Shown: one piece after another, positions 24,614-36,748 of the stretch
Position numbering within the stretch: position 1 is the stretch's first letter
Layout of the letters: every line of letters begins with the position of its first letter
Source: Aquanectria penicillioides
Taxonomy: Eukaryota; Ascomycota; Sordariomycetes; Hypocreales; Nectriaceae
DNA length: 64,000 nucleotides
Assembly (NCBI GenBank): GCA_003415625.1
Contig: PYIU01000003.1
Span: 3,038,001-3,102,000, forward strand
Reading direction: 5' to 3'
Made by a program: the position numbers and the translations under genes
The notes under the pieces: model-generated
The model's database searches: none
Told to the model about the DNA's origin: nothing
What the model saw: only the letters and a program-made list of their open reading frames with translations

Positions 24614-24752
24614 TCACTGCCCAAGGCGCGTTGAACGCGTGTGCCAAACTTCAATCAGGTGGGGCCGTATCCAAAAGACTGTTAGCATCCAAGTTGCCGA
24701 AGAAAGTGGGTGTGAAACCCGACATCGGATGTCTTAGGCGAACTAAATGTCC

Positions 24753-24808
24753 TCAGCCACAGCTGGGGGTGCTGATTACACAGGAATGGGTGCCAAATAA
24801 ACAGTCCC
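24753..24808 (-). repeat. Right terminal inverted repeat
   Basis: Ends in gtgccaaataaacagtccc, the exact complement of the left end, followed by the target duplication at 24809-24816. Confidence 0.85.
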
Positions 24809-24816
24809 TAAAATTA

Positions 24817-26092
24817 ACGTCCAGAGATGTCCTGTCAAGAAAACGAGCCCACAGAGTCCGCAGCGCCGCAGCACGGTGGCAAAAGGATCTGGTTCTTGAA
24901 CATCTCCACCGAGATCTTCAATGCAATCGGTAGTTTGAGCCATGATGGAGCAGCAGCCTCCATGTTGGACCGTCTTGGGGGGCTTGTAGACTTGGAGGCG
25001 AAAAACTTTCCAGCTTGGCTGCTGACAAGGGGCTGGAATTGCCAAGTGACAGCGAATGCCATGATGCCAGCCGACACCATGCAGCCTCTCCTGCATTGCA
25101 TGGGGCCAAACAGCAGCCGAGAGTCCAAGAGTCATGGAAAATCCGTACCGTGTGTAAGCCCGCCAACCGAAGCCAGCCAGCCATGCATCTGACCACAGCA
25201 ACTCCCTTTCTTTTTTTAATCATCATTACATACCTATTGTTTGTGCAACCTCGTTCTCTATATGCAACTATAAGCGTGGCTATCGGATATCACCTCGTGC
25301 TGCATGAAGCCCGCCCACGCACCCTATGATCTGTAGTTCTGCAAGGGATGACGACGACTCTGACCGTTTGTTGGCTGATGCCTGCAGCAGTGCTTGATCG
25401 CCGGTGAGGTTGACCAGAACAGGCTATCGAGTTCCATGAGGCGGGTTGTGGCTGGTTGTGATGCGAATGTGGACAGTGATGGAAACTTGGACAGCTGATG
25501 ATGCCTGGGCAAACAAGCTTTGGCCATGGACATCACCAATTGCTAGCAGCCAGGCAGAAGAATTGCCGTCGGGGATTAAAGACAGGATAGAGGCAGTCAA
25601 TGGCACCATGCCAGCCCAGAGCGCTTCGCAACTCTGATCTGCATCCTCTGGCTGGCTGAAGCTGGATCGCAATAGTTATTTCGGGGCTGGCTGACTCTGA
25701 AGCTGAAGCTGAAGCCGAGTCTACTGGAGACTCGTGTAAGTAAGTGGCTTATACCTACATACCGTGCTGCCAGAGCTCCAGCTGTGTGGGAAGCTCGCTC
25801 ACCATGGCGTTCAACCACAGGTGCCCACCATACATGTGCTATGTAGGTCCCCCATAGGTGCCCGCCAGAGGAGGTGCCCCGCTTACGCACCAGCTCTGGC
25901 CAAGCTCCCACGTCTGACGTACGTCTCCTCCTCAGTGCCCCTCCAACGCCACAGCCTCCTCGGACAGCGTTTCAAAACATCACACCTCCTAAACCTCACG
26001 ACACCGATCCCAATCTCCCGGCCTTGTACCTCCATCCTCGTTGTAGCTAGCCGCACAGCTGCTTCTGCATCCCTCCTCCCGCCGCCGCCAAC
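24817..26092. other. Spacer and AIP1 promoter
   Basis: No gene recognised. The last 150 bases ahead of the AIP1 ATG are C/T-rich (tccctcctcccgccgccgcc), as is common for 5' leaders of highly expressed fungal genes. Confidence 0.45.
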
Positions 26093-28014
26093 ATGGCTGC
26101 TCCCTCCATCTCCCTCGAGCGAATCCTCGCTGCCGCCCCTCTCACCATCCGCGGCCAGCCCACCCAGCTCTCCGCCGACTCCAAAGGGCAGCGGATAGCT
26201 TACCCGGTATGTCTCGCTCCCCCTGGACGTCAATTTTACAGACCCTGCGTTTCTCGGGCCTGCCAGCTCATCACTTCTGCGTCTCCATCCCTCTAGTGCG
26301 GAAAATCCATCTTCGTTCGATCCATCGACAACCCCTCCGACTGCAAAGAGTACACCGGCCACACCGCCGCCACGACCGTTGCTCGATTCTCCCCCAATGG
26401 CTTCAAGGTCGCCAGTGGTGATGCCACCGGCATGCTGAAGGTTTGGGAGCCCGAGAACATTGGGAACACAAAGGAGAGTACGGCATCATCGCCGGCCGCC
26501 TCAACGACATCGCCTGGGATGGCGAATCTCAGCGCATCATCGCTGTCGGCGACGGCCGCGAGCAGTTTGGACGGTGCATCACCGCCGATAGTGGAAACTC
26601 GGTGGGTGAAATCATCGGCCACTCTAAGTCTGTCAACGCCGTGGCCATGAAGCCCCAGAGGCCCTTCCGAGCCGCTACCGTCGGCGACGACGGCAACATG
26701 GTCTTCTACCATGGTGCCCCGTACAAATTCAACAGCAAGAGCACCGAGCACACAGGCTTTATCTTTGGCGCTGCATACTCACCAGATGGAAGCACTCTAG
26801 TGACAGTCGGTGCCGACAAGCGCATCCATCTTTACGACGGAAAGACCGGCGAGCACACTAAGGAGATTGGTCAGGGAGAGCATACCGGCAGCATCTTTGC
26901 TGTATCATGGTCGCAGGATGGCAAGGAGTTCGTTACTGCTAGTGCTGACCAGACGGTCAAGCTTTGGGATGTGGCGGCCGGTGCCGTCACCCAGACCTGG
27001 AAGTTTGGAGACGGTGTCAGCGTGCCCGACCAACAACTTGGAGTTGTTTTCGTGCAAGGCCGAACCGATGGCCTCATTATCAGCGTGAACTTGGACGGTC
27101 ATCTCTCATATCTCGCCAAGGGCAAGCCTGATCCTATTAGAGTTGTCTATGGACATGGCAAGGCCATCAGCGCTCTAAGTGCTGGCTCAGACGGCAAGGG
27201 TGCTGACCTTTTCTCTGGCAGTATTGATGGTCGGGTTTGCCACTGGGATGTCAAGACTGGTGTTGCAAGCGTAGTAGACGGCCAAGCCCACACCAACAAC
27301 GTTTCTCAGTTCGCCTCCGCTTCTGGAAAGGCTTACAGTGCTGCATGGGATGATACTCTCAAGATCATCGACGAGTCTGCCAAGACCTTCTTAGGAACCT
27401 CCATCAAGCTAACAGCACAGCCCAAGGGTGTCAGCGCAACTGGAAACCTCGTCTATGTTGCTACATATTCGGGCGTTTCGGTTTACTCCGGCGACAAGCT
27501 GGTGAAGGACCAGTCTTTGGACTACACTCCAGGTGCCATCGCCGCCTCGGGCTCCTTTGTTGCTATTGGCGCGGACCAAAACTCCGTGCGCATCTACAAG
27601 GCCGACTCCAGTGGCACCCTTGAGCAGGTCAAGGCGCTCTCCAACCCCACTGGAACTATTTCCGCGCTGGCCTTCTCCAAGGATGGCACTCACCTTGCTG
27701 CTGGAAACAGCGTCGGCAAGATTTATGTCTACAGGGCTGACAGCTGGGAGCTCGTAGCAGACCGCTGGTCGGCTCATACTGCTCGAGTGACCGCTATTGC
27801 CTGGGATGACAGCGGTGCCTATGCTGCGAGTGGAAGTCTCGATACTAATGTGTTTGTATGGTGCCTGGAGAAGAAGAACCAAGGAAAGCGAATCAAGGCT
27901 GCCAATGCTCACAAGGATGGCGTCAACGGAATCGCCTGGATTGAGGGCGGAAAGGTGGCCAGTGCTGGTGGAGATGCCGCCGTCAAGATCTGGAACGTCC
28001 AGAACTTGCCTTAG
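26093..28014 (+). CDS. AIP1: Actin-interacting protein 1, WD40, one frameshift
   Basis: Exon 1 is 26093-26206 (MAAPSISLERILAAAP) and exon 2 runs 26297-28014, giving 610 residues once one base is restored. The protein is a string of WD40 units (KRIHLYDGKTGEHTKEIGQG, QTVKLWDV, TNVFVWCLEKKN, VKIWNVQNLP at the end). It matches Aip1, which binds cofilin-decorated actin and speeds filament disassembly. Family-specific sequence includes GDGREQFGRCITADSGNSVG and AATVGDDGNMVFYHGAPYKF. Near 26470-26474 (aaagg) the frame slips by one lost base, between VWEPENIGNTK and GEYGIIAGRLNDIAWDG. Both halves belong to one Aip1. It converges with ALG13. Confidence 0.93.
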
Positions 28015-28255
28015 AAGCCCTCATGATTACCTAGAAAAGGAGCGATCGATTCTGTCAGAATATGAAAATAGGATGTTAATAAATCAAATACGTCTGAGTT
28101 GCACAATGAGTAATCAACCCCACAACGCCCAATCCCTTAAACTATATGCCATTGTCGTTGTTCTTCGCTCGCAATGTTTGAGACCAACCAATCCCATTGT
28201 AATATGCACCCTTTCAGTCCAAATTTCCAAGCCCAGGTTGTAGAAGACCCAGCCA

Positions 28256-29007
28256 CTAGTCATGGGCCATCTGTGCCTTTTCTTCCCTGGCCACTTCCTG
28301 GACACTAATGTCCCACAGGCGAAGCCTTCCATTGGCCTCCGATGAGACATCGTTGGGCGGCCAGCGTGACTTGTTCTCTTCCCATAGAAGTTCGGCCTTA
28401 CGGATAGCTCCTTGGAGATCATCAAGCCTAGAATAGCGCTTTGTGAGATGGGTTGTAGGAAATATCAGGTTTGGCTGTCGAGACTCACCGGCTAGAGCTC
28501 TTGACTGCGTAGCCCTCCTTGGCGAGATGCTTGGCCATCTCGGTCTGGTGATTGTCCAGGAGTTGGGTGTTGGGGACCACAACCAGTGGCAAGCCTAGTT
28601 TCCAAGCGTCAAGAATTGTGCCGGTGCCTAAATGTGCATTGGTGAGTTGAGATGTTTGCCAAGCTTAGCTCGTGCCCGACTAACCAGCGTGGGAGATGAC
28701 GAGGCCACGGTCTCGCACTCCGTCAAGAGGTTTACACAGCATCATTTCCTCTTTCATGAGGTTCTTCCTTACATCAAAAACCGAAATAGATAGACCCGCC
28801 GGGACCTCATCCTTGTGGGACTCCAACTCTGCAGTCGCCCATGGCAGATCCGGCCCACACTGTATACGGAGTTCGGTGAAGCCATGGGTGCTAAGGAACT
28901 GCCAGAAACCGGGTTGAAGAGTGGCCCTGGTGAGTTTTTTCAAAACCGACTGTGGCCCCGACGGTCACCAGGCAATAACGGTCAATTGATTTTTGGTTTG
29001 CACTCAT
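28256..29007 (-). CDS. ALG13: UDP-GlcNAc transferase subunit ALG13, one frameshift
   Basis: Three exons on the minus strand, 28685-29007, 28489-28627 and 28256-28427, give 210 residues after correction. Alg13 is the catalytic subunit that pairs with membrane-bound Alg14 at the ER and adds the second GlcNAc to dolichol-PP-GlcNAc in N-glycan assembly. Visible motifs are YCLVTVGATVGFE at the N-terminus, RIQCGPDLPWATAELESH, and the GT28 nucleotide-sugar site VISHAGTGTILDAWKLGLPL with VVVPNTQLLDNHQTEMAKHL. The A6 run (T6 at 28935-28940 on the plus strand) has one base too many for GFEKLTRATLQPGFWQFL. Without that base all exon phases agree. It shares a 273-bp divergent promoter with mS35. Confidence 0.92.
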
Positions 29008-29280
29008 GGCTAATTTTTTCCCCTGGTCAGAGTAGACAATGAAATCATGAGAATCATGAAGCCATGAAGAAAGGACGTTGGAGGTGCGTGTAAGAGGATC
29101 GATTAGCCGAGGTTCTACCACGGTGAGAATAGTGGTGGTTCGGTGTATGGCAAAACCTCGGTATTCAGGCCTTGCTGGTCGGTGCCATTTTGGCAGCCAA
29201 ATTTTTGAAAGCTCACGCCGCCTCAACCACTCACGCGGTCGACAATTCGGTGCTGCCATTGCCCCATTGACCAATTCGCA
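29008..29280. promoter_or_regulatory. Bidirectional promoter ALG13 / mS35
   Basis: Only 273 bases separate the two start codons, so the promoters must share this space. Confidence 0.6.
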
Positions 29281-30498
29281 ATGGCTTCAACTTCGGCAGC
29301 CGCAAGGCTATGTATTATGGCGTGCCGCAGGGCGCCTCGTCTCCAACGAATTCCCCGGGCCCAGCAAATGATCCGTCAATCACCCGTTGCCCACAGGACC
29401 TTCACCACCTCGACGATACGATGGGCCCGCGAGGGCGAGCAAGGAGCCGACGACGCTGAAGACTTTGCCCCGATTGAATTGAACAAGCTTGAGGCTTCGC
29501 TCAAGGATTCCATGACCCCTGAGGGCCTGAAGCAGCTCGACGTCATGGCTAAGGAGAATGGATTCGGTACCATTGAGGAGTATCTCGAGGACGCCTTGGA
29601 GAACACACCTGGCTGGGCCTATGAAGACCGTGCTCTGGCGGATGAGTTGATGAAGGACGACAAGGGCGAGAGACCGAACAAGCAGTCTTTCTGGTTCGAC
29701 GAGGAGGACCCTGAGACCAACACCGAGGAGCTTGACGAGTTCGACGAGGACGATATTACCTCCATGGCACACGGCAAGCTGGACCAAGTCCGAGAGATGC
29801 GACACTATGCTCGATTGGCTGTATGGGAAATGCCCTTACTCTCCAGTAAGCTAATTAACTTGATTTCCTTATGAATACATGGGGCGGGACTAATATATCA
29901 CACAACAGAACTCGCCAAGCCTTTTACTCCCCCTGTCGATGGCGAGGTCCTCCGATGGCGTTATACTTCATACATGGGAGAAGCGCACCCCGCCGAGAAG
30001 AAGGTGGTGGTGCAATTTGCCCCTCGGGATCTTAAGCTCACTCGCGTGCAAACGGAGAAGCTCAAGAAGCTCGCCGGCCCTCGCTACAACCCCGAGACGA
30101 AGCTCATCAAGATGAGCAGCGAAAGCTACGAGCACCAGGCGCAGAACAAGCGCTACCTCTCAAACCTCATTGACGACCTCATCGCGGCCGCCAAGGACCC
30201 CAAGGACACCTTCGAGGACGTTCCCCTAGACCTGCGCCACCACAAAATCCAGAAGAAGCCCAAGTTCCCCAAGGAGTGGCGCCTCACTCCCGATCGAGTC
30301 AACCAGCTGGCCGAGCAGCGCCAGCGTGATGCCATTGCCGACCTGAGCAAGTCCGAGTCCGGCCTGCTCATCGACGGTATCCAGATGGCCGAGGATTTCC
30401 AGATGCAGAAGACGGTCGAGGAAGAGAAGAAGCAAAAGGAGGCCGAGTTGGTGGCCGTGCCTGCCAGGGGTGCTGGCGGCAGTCGTGCGAGGAGGTAA
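29281..30498 (+). CDS. RSM24: Mitochondrial small-subunit ribosomal protein mS35 (Rsm24 type)
   Basis: Two exons, 29281-29845 and 29909-30498, give 384 residues. The N-terminus (MASTSAAARLCIMACRRAPR) is Arg-rich and lacks acids, as expected of a mitochondrial presequence, with a likely cleavage zone before HRTFTTSTIRWAREG. After an acidic stretch, the conserved core spans the intron: EVLRWRYTSYMGEAHPAEKK, VVVQFAPRDL, and LAGPRYNPETKLIKMSSESY. This is the MRPS35/Rsm24 domain of the mitochondrial small subunit. The tail is Lys/Glu-rich and ends GGSRARR. All splice borders are in phase with no lesion. Confidence 0.88.
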
Positions 30499-33400
30499 AC
30501 CCCTTTTTGAAGAGGGGAGGGATTGAAAGTCGGAAGTGACCACTCCCAATTAGAGAAATGTATTATACGCTAGAATGGCGGACATGTACAGGAGGGTGTA
30601 CTTGTACGATGTAGGTTAAAAGAAGCATTCAACAAGATATGCGTGTACATTGAAGCAAGACCGCCGATTCATGAATTTCTCCGTCCCTTTATCGAGGCGA
30701 TGATGATGATGATGATGGGAATTTTCTCTAAACAATACTTCAATTCCACTCACTGCGGCAATGACTACAGAGATTCCCAGGTCTATAGAAAGATGCGCCA
30801 TTGTTGAACATTTGCCTGGTTGCTTTTCCCAAGTGAGTCAAGTGGCCGTGTGATCCCGTTATAGATTGTCTCGAGTGAAATTGGTTGATGAGGTAAAACA
30901 GTGATGAATTTGTCAAAAAATGGTTTTGTTCTAATTGGACAAATCTGCAATAAAGTTAAAGTGTTCACACCTAAAGTAGAAGCTCGGTTTGCAAGATAAT
31001 CAGATTGTCGCTTTGCTAAGCCTCAAGGACAATATGAAAGTCAAAGGACGGTTGAGATGCTTCAAGAAAGGTGTATTAGGTTTATTGGGTGTTAAAAAAA
31101 AAAAAGGAAAAAAGAACACAACAAATATGGCAAGGAAAACGAGTATATTGATGAATGTATATTTCAGTGTGTTGTGAAGGAGTGAATGGTTGGAGGGCCG
31201 TTGTTGAAGCTGGCAGAGATAATTCCCGTTTCTATGGATGCCCGTCTGGTTGACACTTATATGTGTCCTTGACAATGAAAACTCGAGCATGATAAAAATA
31301 GTTCAGAAGTCGTTACAACATTCTCCACAGTAACGCTCTACTCCAGGTCATAGCCGTCTCTTTCGCTACAAAGAATCGAGATCTCAGTAGTATTATGTTG
31401 ACACTATCCTCGTCCCCTTGGCATATAGTAAAAGGACTAGTGGTGGATCTGGAGGTGACGTCTAGAACCAATTCGGGATCAATATGCAATGGACAGGGTG
31501 TATGTTGATGAGCAGCCACTCGTTTCCTTCCCCATTCAGTAGAACTACCACAAGGTGAAATCGAGATGCTTGGCAAGTCCGTCGTTGGATTTAATCAACG
31601 CGGCTCAACTAGCTGGGGTGGCATGTCTCACAATCAGAGCTGCCGTTGGTTCTCCATAGGTAGTCCAAAGGTTTGTAATACCCACGAGGACGATGATTCA
31701 CGAACTCTATTGCTACATTACCTGATTTATCTCCAAGTGAACTACCATTCAACACTCGATTTTTATGAGTTTGTATGAGGCTAAGCTGTCTATTGTTGCT
31801 CTGCGTACTTGGTCAACAAGGTCCACGATTTTCTAGTGATCAAATTTCAATTCGTCTGGAACTACTGTACGACATAATGCAACGTAGAATGCAAATTTTA
31901 CTAGATCCGGTTGATGTTTTGTGTAAACTGAGTCGTGGCTGAACCAAGAATTGTTTAATTGAAGATGCAGGTGACATGGGCCACCACACCGGACCTAGAT
32001 ATATGAGGCTCTCCACTATCCTCCGCCTAAGCTGTTTAATAGAATAGCGACCATTCAAGACCGAACGATAGGTACGCGATTATTTGATACTACGCATTCA
32101 CTGCTGGTTCGCTTGCCAGAGCACCCCAAGTTGAGGATATAGCTGTCATAGAGCTGCTACGCAACCAGCCAACGAAAGAATGCCGGGAATTAACAGCTGG
32201 TTGAGCGTTGGGCCGAGTTCTTCATTCAAAATTGGGTTGGGTACAGAGTTGGAGCATTGATTTGAGTTGCAAGGGCATGGTCTCTCACATAATCAAGTGT
32301 CCAAATTATCTTTTGTTTGCCCAGACGCAGATGCAATGCACAGGTGGATGCAGTGAGCAACCTAGGGCAGGGAAGCATCACAGGCGTCACAGGCATCACG
32401 TGTACCCATGAGCATGACAGCAAGTCCAAATAGAGATTTACATGTACTTGCAAGATCTCGGAGCGAAGGACAGAATGCAACTCCCCGCATCTCGACGGCA
32501 CCCAACCAAGAATCCATCTCCGTGCCAGTGCTGGTCGGTACCTAAGTACAGCCCAGTCGGTGGTATCCTTCCTTAGCGCAATGTACCCAGGGGCCTTCCC
32601 CCGCTGTCGGGATTGTGGAGTTCCCGCCTGTGGGTACCTTAGTTCAGGCTGTGGGGACCTGGAATGCAGCCGAGGCACAGGGGAAGCCTGGCGCTGCAAC
32701 CAACAACTGTGGCGGGTGTTACCACCGCCTACCTACGGACTACGGATACCGCCTAGGTACCTAGGTAACTTACCTACCGCCTACCACCACCCACCACCAC
32801 CCCTAACCCAGGCGAGCCCGTGTCCGCGGAACGCCGAAAAATAAGGTCGTCACAATCACATGGGATGCTTTGGCGAGATTCGATTTATTGGCAGAACCGG
32901 AACAAACTTGCAGACAGTTCGTCCGTGCCTCGAATCCCCGGCGCGTACCCCTCATCAAATTCCTCATTTTCCCGCTTCTCGGGCTCAACATTGACCCGCG
33001 TCATCGGGGATCTCGAGACTGTCAGGAATCTTTCATCGCGTAAAAACGGCCAACCAGCTATCCTTGGTTTGGGTTTTGGCTTGTCCCCGTGTCCTACTAT
33101 GTATGTCCCGTGTCCATAAAAGATAAAGTAAAAGCAAAAGTAAAAGCAAAAGGAATTCATCCTTCAGCTCCTCAGCATCTCAGCGGCACCGGACTTTTTC
33201 AACAGTCCCCGTACGTAAAATCAACCCGTCCAACAGGGCCACGCAACCGTTGCATTGTATCGTATTGCGGCCGAATTGGGAACTCCCGCCGACAGATCCG
33301 TCCAAGCCCCTGGGGATTCCCATCTTGTCCTGGTTTTTCTTGTTCCCCCATCTCTCAACGCGCCAGCTCTTCGCCTTTGCACCATCATCTTCATCGGCAT

Positions 33401-33634
33401 CATCACCACGTTGCGGTCTTTTCTTTCCTTTTGAGGTTTTTTTCTTTTCTTTTTCGTCCCTCCAGCTCTCGCGTGCTGCCAACCCTGCAGATTTGACTTG
33501 GCCCGCAGCTTCCCCGGCTCTCGTGTCAGCACTCTAACAGCAATTCCTTGTGCACATCGGGAGCTCCGTCTTGGTCGCCACCACCTACAGCATATCTCTG
33601 CTTCACCCTCCAGCCATCATCGGCTACCTTCACA
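30499..33634. other. Gene-poor spacer, partly AT-rich
   Basis: About 3.1 kb with no supportable gene. Roughly 30550-32300 is visibly richer in A+T than its surroundings and has only short, stop-riddled frames, as in decayed repeats, but no terminal repeats were found. From about 32740 the sequence changes to GC-rich promoter-like DNA with CCTAGGTACCTAGG palindromes, then the ALDH leader. A (GAT)n run lies at 30699-30717. Confidence 0.45.
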
Positions 33635-35321
33635 ATGGCCGTAGAATCTGCTAAATCCACCATCCCTGCCTTTGAGCACACGCCGCTAGATGAGATTTCA
33701 GCCAAGGTCCCCAAACTGCGGGCCACTTTTAGGTCCGGCCGCACAAAGGACATTCAGTACCGCCTTGTCCAGCTGCGCAAGCTCTACTGGGGCCTCGTCG
33801 ACAACACACCTCTCATGGAAGAGGCCCTCATGAAGGACCTCAACAAATGCCAGTATGAGTCCACCATCTCCGAGATCGATTGGGTCAAGCGCGAGTGCCT
33901 GGACCTGATCAAAAACGTTGAGAAATGGGCCAAGGACGAGCCCGTCGTCAACATTCCCTTGGAGTTCAAGATGATGAAGCATAAAATCCGCCATGAGCCC
34001 CTCGGCGTTGTTCTGGTCATCGGCTCTTACAACTACCCTATCCAGCTCAACATCACTCCGCTCATCGGCGCCATCGCCTCTGGCAACTGCGTTGTCCTCA
34101 AGGCATCGGAAGCCTCCCCCCACACTGCCATGGTGATCAAGAAGATCTTTGACGAATCGCTTGACCCTGACTGCTACACCTATGTCAACGGCGCTGTCCC
34201 CGAGACTCAGTTGATTCTCGAACAAAAGTTCGACAAGATCGCCTTCACCGGTGGCAAGGGCGTTGGCAAGCTCGTCGCCCAGAAGGCCGCTGAGACTCTC
34301 ACGCCCGTCCTCCTCGAACTCGGTGGCCTGAACCCAGGGTTTGTCACCAAGAACGCCAATATCAAGCTTGCCGCGAGACGGTTGCTCTGGGGAAAGACGC
34401 TCAATGCAGGCCAAGTCTGCCTTTCGCAGAACTACATCCTCGTGGACCGCAGCGTCGTCTCTCAGTTCATCGGCGAGCTGAACGCACAGCTGCGCACCTT
34501 CATGCCCAAGGGCACCAAGAACAGCCCTGACTACGCCCGCATTGTCAACAAGCGCCACTTTGATCGCCTGAAGAAGATGCTTGATGCCACCAAGGGCAAG
34601 ATTGTCCTGGGTGGCTCCATGGACGCGTCGGAACTCTTCATCGAGCCCACCGCTGTGCTTGTCGACAGTATCGAGGACAGTATGATGGTCGAGGAGTCCT
34701 TTGGGCCCATCTTCTCCATCATGGCCTATGATTCCCTCGACCAGGCCATTGACATTGCCAACCAGGTTGATTCAACCCCTCTTGCTCTCTTCTGCTTCGG
34801 CACGGATGCAGAAGCCAAAAAGGGTATGCCACCTCCCCAGTTCCAACTTCTACTCTTTCCTATCCAAATTTGCTAACTTGTTCGCTGCAGTCCTCGACGG
34901 TGTCACCTCCGGAGGCGCCACCGTCAATGATTCATTTTTCCATAACCAGATCCCCCAAGCTCCCATGGGCGGCGTTGGTCAATCTGGCACGGGCTCTTAT
35001 CACGGCTATTACTCGTTCAAGACATTCAGCCACTTACGCACCATCGCCAAGACCCCCTCTTGGGCCGACTCGTTGCTCCGCGTCCGCTACATGCCATACT
35101 CGTGGCCCCATCTCAAGCGCCTTCACGCCATGAATCGCGTGAAACCCAACTTTGGCCGCGACGGCAAACAGGTCAAAAATCTCAAGTACTTGGTCAACCT
35201 TGTTTTTTGCCTCGGCAGTAAAAGTTCGAAGGGTGCTTTGCTAAGGTGGGCTGTTCTCGCGGTTGCAGCCGCCACCATTGGCGCCAAGAATGGCTCTCTG
35301 AACCAGTGGTTGGCGAAATAA
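33635..35321 (+). CDS. Fatty aldehyde dehydrogenase, ALDH3 family, tail-anchored
   Basis: Two exons, 33635-34823 and 34891-35321, give 539 residues from MAVESAKSTIPAFEH. It oxidises aldehydes to acids with NAD(P)+. The ALDH landmarks are all present: GSYNYPIQLNITPLIGAIAS, FTGGKGVGKLV, the general base in LLELGGLNP, and the catalytic cysteine in NAGQVCLSQNY. Short N-terminus and length fit class 3. A hydrophobic C-terminal helix (LLRWAVLAVAAATIGA) followed by a short tail suggests membrane anchoring, as in yeast Hfd1. Filamentous-fungus relatives include YLO-1-type apocarotenal dehydrogenases, so the substrate could be a fatty aldehyde or an apocarotenal; no carotenoid genes are nearby. The frame open upstream of 33635 has no ATG start. 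Confidence 0.9.
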
Positions 35322-35673
35322 CGGCCGACCATTGAATGTTTGGCAGCTTACCTGGCGTGTCAGGGAGCCTCGTGTATAAAAGTGTTCACGGCTAACGATG
35401 GGTCGGCAGATCTCCAGATTCGGCGTCTCAGCCGACTAATGTGTAGTATATATTATTAAGTTGTCTAGTACCTAGGTCCAGTGAATCACCACGTTCTCTT
35501 GTGTATATGGGTTATGGGTGGGGTGGAGGATTTGAGTCTCGGCAGAGTGATGAATATGGGTGCGGTGGCTAAGGAGCAGGCTTCTCGAGGCCTCAGTCTA
35601 TTAGTATCTCTCATTTAGCGTTTCAACTTTTGTTTTGTGTCCAATTCTTTTTGCCCTCGTGTCTGTATCTCAA
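35322..35673. other. 3' flanks of ALDH and RRP4
   Basis: Convergent 3' ends. GTACCTAGGT occurs at 35468-35477. Confidence 0.5.
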
Positions 35674-36748
35674 CTAGTGACCAGTCAGGGCCCCGGCTAG
35701 TCGACGACCCTTTTCTCCGCCTAGGTATAAATCATCATCTGTCGATTCCCTTCCCAAATCCACGGCCTCGCTGTATCCCTTCGTGACCATCTCCTCGTCC
35801 ACTTTCAGGCCGTTCTCGACCAGAGCCAGGATGACACTGCGGATTCTGGCAATCTCCCGCATAGTCGACACGTCAATGGAATCGTTCTGGCTAGAGTACA
35901 CTTTGCTGCTGACGCTCTCCTCCATGCGGTTGATACCAGCAGACTCGGCGTTGGCATCACTCTCCACGTGCTTGCTGATCCAAATGTAACCGTTGACGCC
36001 AAGCAGGACGTCCACCTTTCCACCAGCGTTGGCCACATCCATGGTCCAGACCTGGCGCTTGGCACGAACAACACCGCTGCCACCGCCAGTACCGGAAACG
36101 CTGACGAATACGCCGTTGCGCAGCTTGCCATATTTGAGACTGCGAGTGTGCAAACTGGCGGCGCCATCCTGGTGCAGCTGCTGCACCTCGGCTACTACGA
36201 GGTCACCCTCGGCGAAAAAGCTGCGGATCTGCAGCTCGTCCGTCTCAGTGCGCTTGCGCAGGATACCACCGGGGAGATTGATGGCGGAAATCTGCAAGAT
36301 GGCAAGCTGGGATGCAGCGACATCGACGCGCCACCGCTTGGCCTGGACCTCGACGATGCGACCGACGACAAGGTCACCAATCTCCGGGGTGTAGCGAGCG
36401 CGAAGCGGTCGCACGGAGAGGAGCTTGTTGGTCTTGGTAAGGGTTCCCGCCAGGGAGGAGGTGATGGATGATGAGTTTGGCAGAACATACGTTCCGTGGC
36501 CACTTTAAATCGTTTCTCTGTCAGTATTGCGCTGAGACGAACAAACCAGAAAACGTAGAAGTGATGATGACTTACCGCATCCATTGAGGATTTGATGTGA
36601 TGACGGTTCCGGGTGTGAGAATGTCTTCGCCTTCGACGTCCGCGCCCACGTTTACTCCGCCATCGCTAGAATCTGAGTCGGAACCTACATCAACCGCCGC
36701 GGCTGGTCGTTTGGGCGCAGGCTGGGGGCTGAGAATTGTGATGGGCAT
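35674..36748 (-). CDS. RRP4: Exosome complex component RRP4
   Basis: Two exons on the minus strand, 36576-36748 and 35674-36502, with a 73-base intron, give 333 residues. Rrp4 is one of three S1/KH cap proteins of the RNA exosome, which degrades and processes RNA in nucleus and cytosol. After an acidic N-terminus the protein shows [37 protein letters not shown], then the S1 domain ([36 protein letters not shown]) and the KH-like part with [16 protein letters not shown]. The intron falls inside the conserved N-terminal domain and is needed to restore GHGTYV. No lesion seen. Confidence 0.94.

Larger units (their letters stand above)
23710..24808. mobile_element. MULE-like DNA transposon, non-autonomous (1.1 kb)
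   Basis: The element is bounded by inverted repeats beginning gggactgtttatttggcac at both ends. A perfect 19-bp start is followed by an imperfect extension to about 55 bp, which shares gtgta, gcaccccca and tgtggctga blocks. It is flanked by an exact 8-bp direct duplication. The minus strand near the right end encodes a FAR1-type DNA-binding module (FPSFEEALDSINIIAKDQGF, then RIVLRCSKG), the N-terminal domain of fungal Mutator-like (Hop-type) transposases. No room exists for the MULE catalytic core. It is therefore an internally deleted copy that could move only with help from an intact relative. Confidence 0.8.

Noticed and set aside
33698..34558. 286-codon minus-strand open frame
   Set aside because: Antisense shadow of the ALDH gene.
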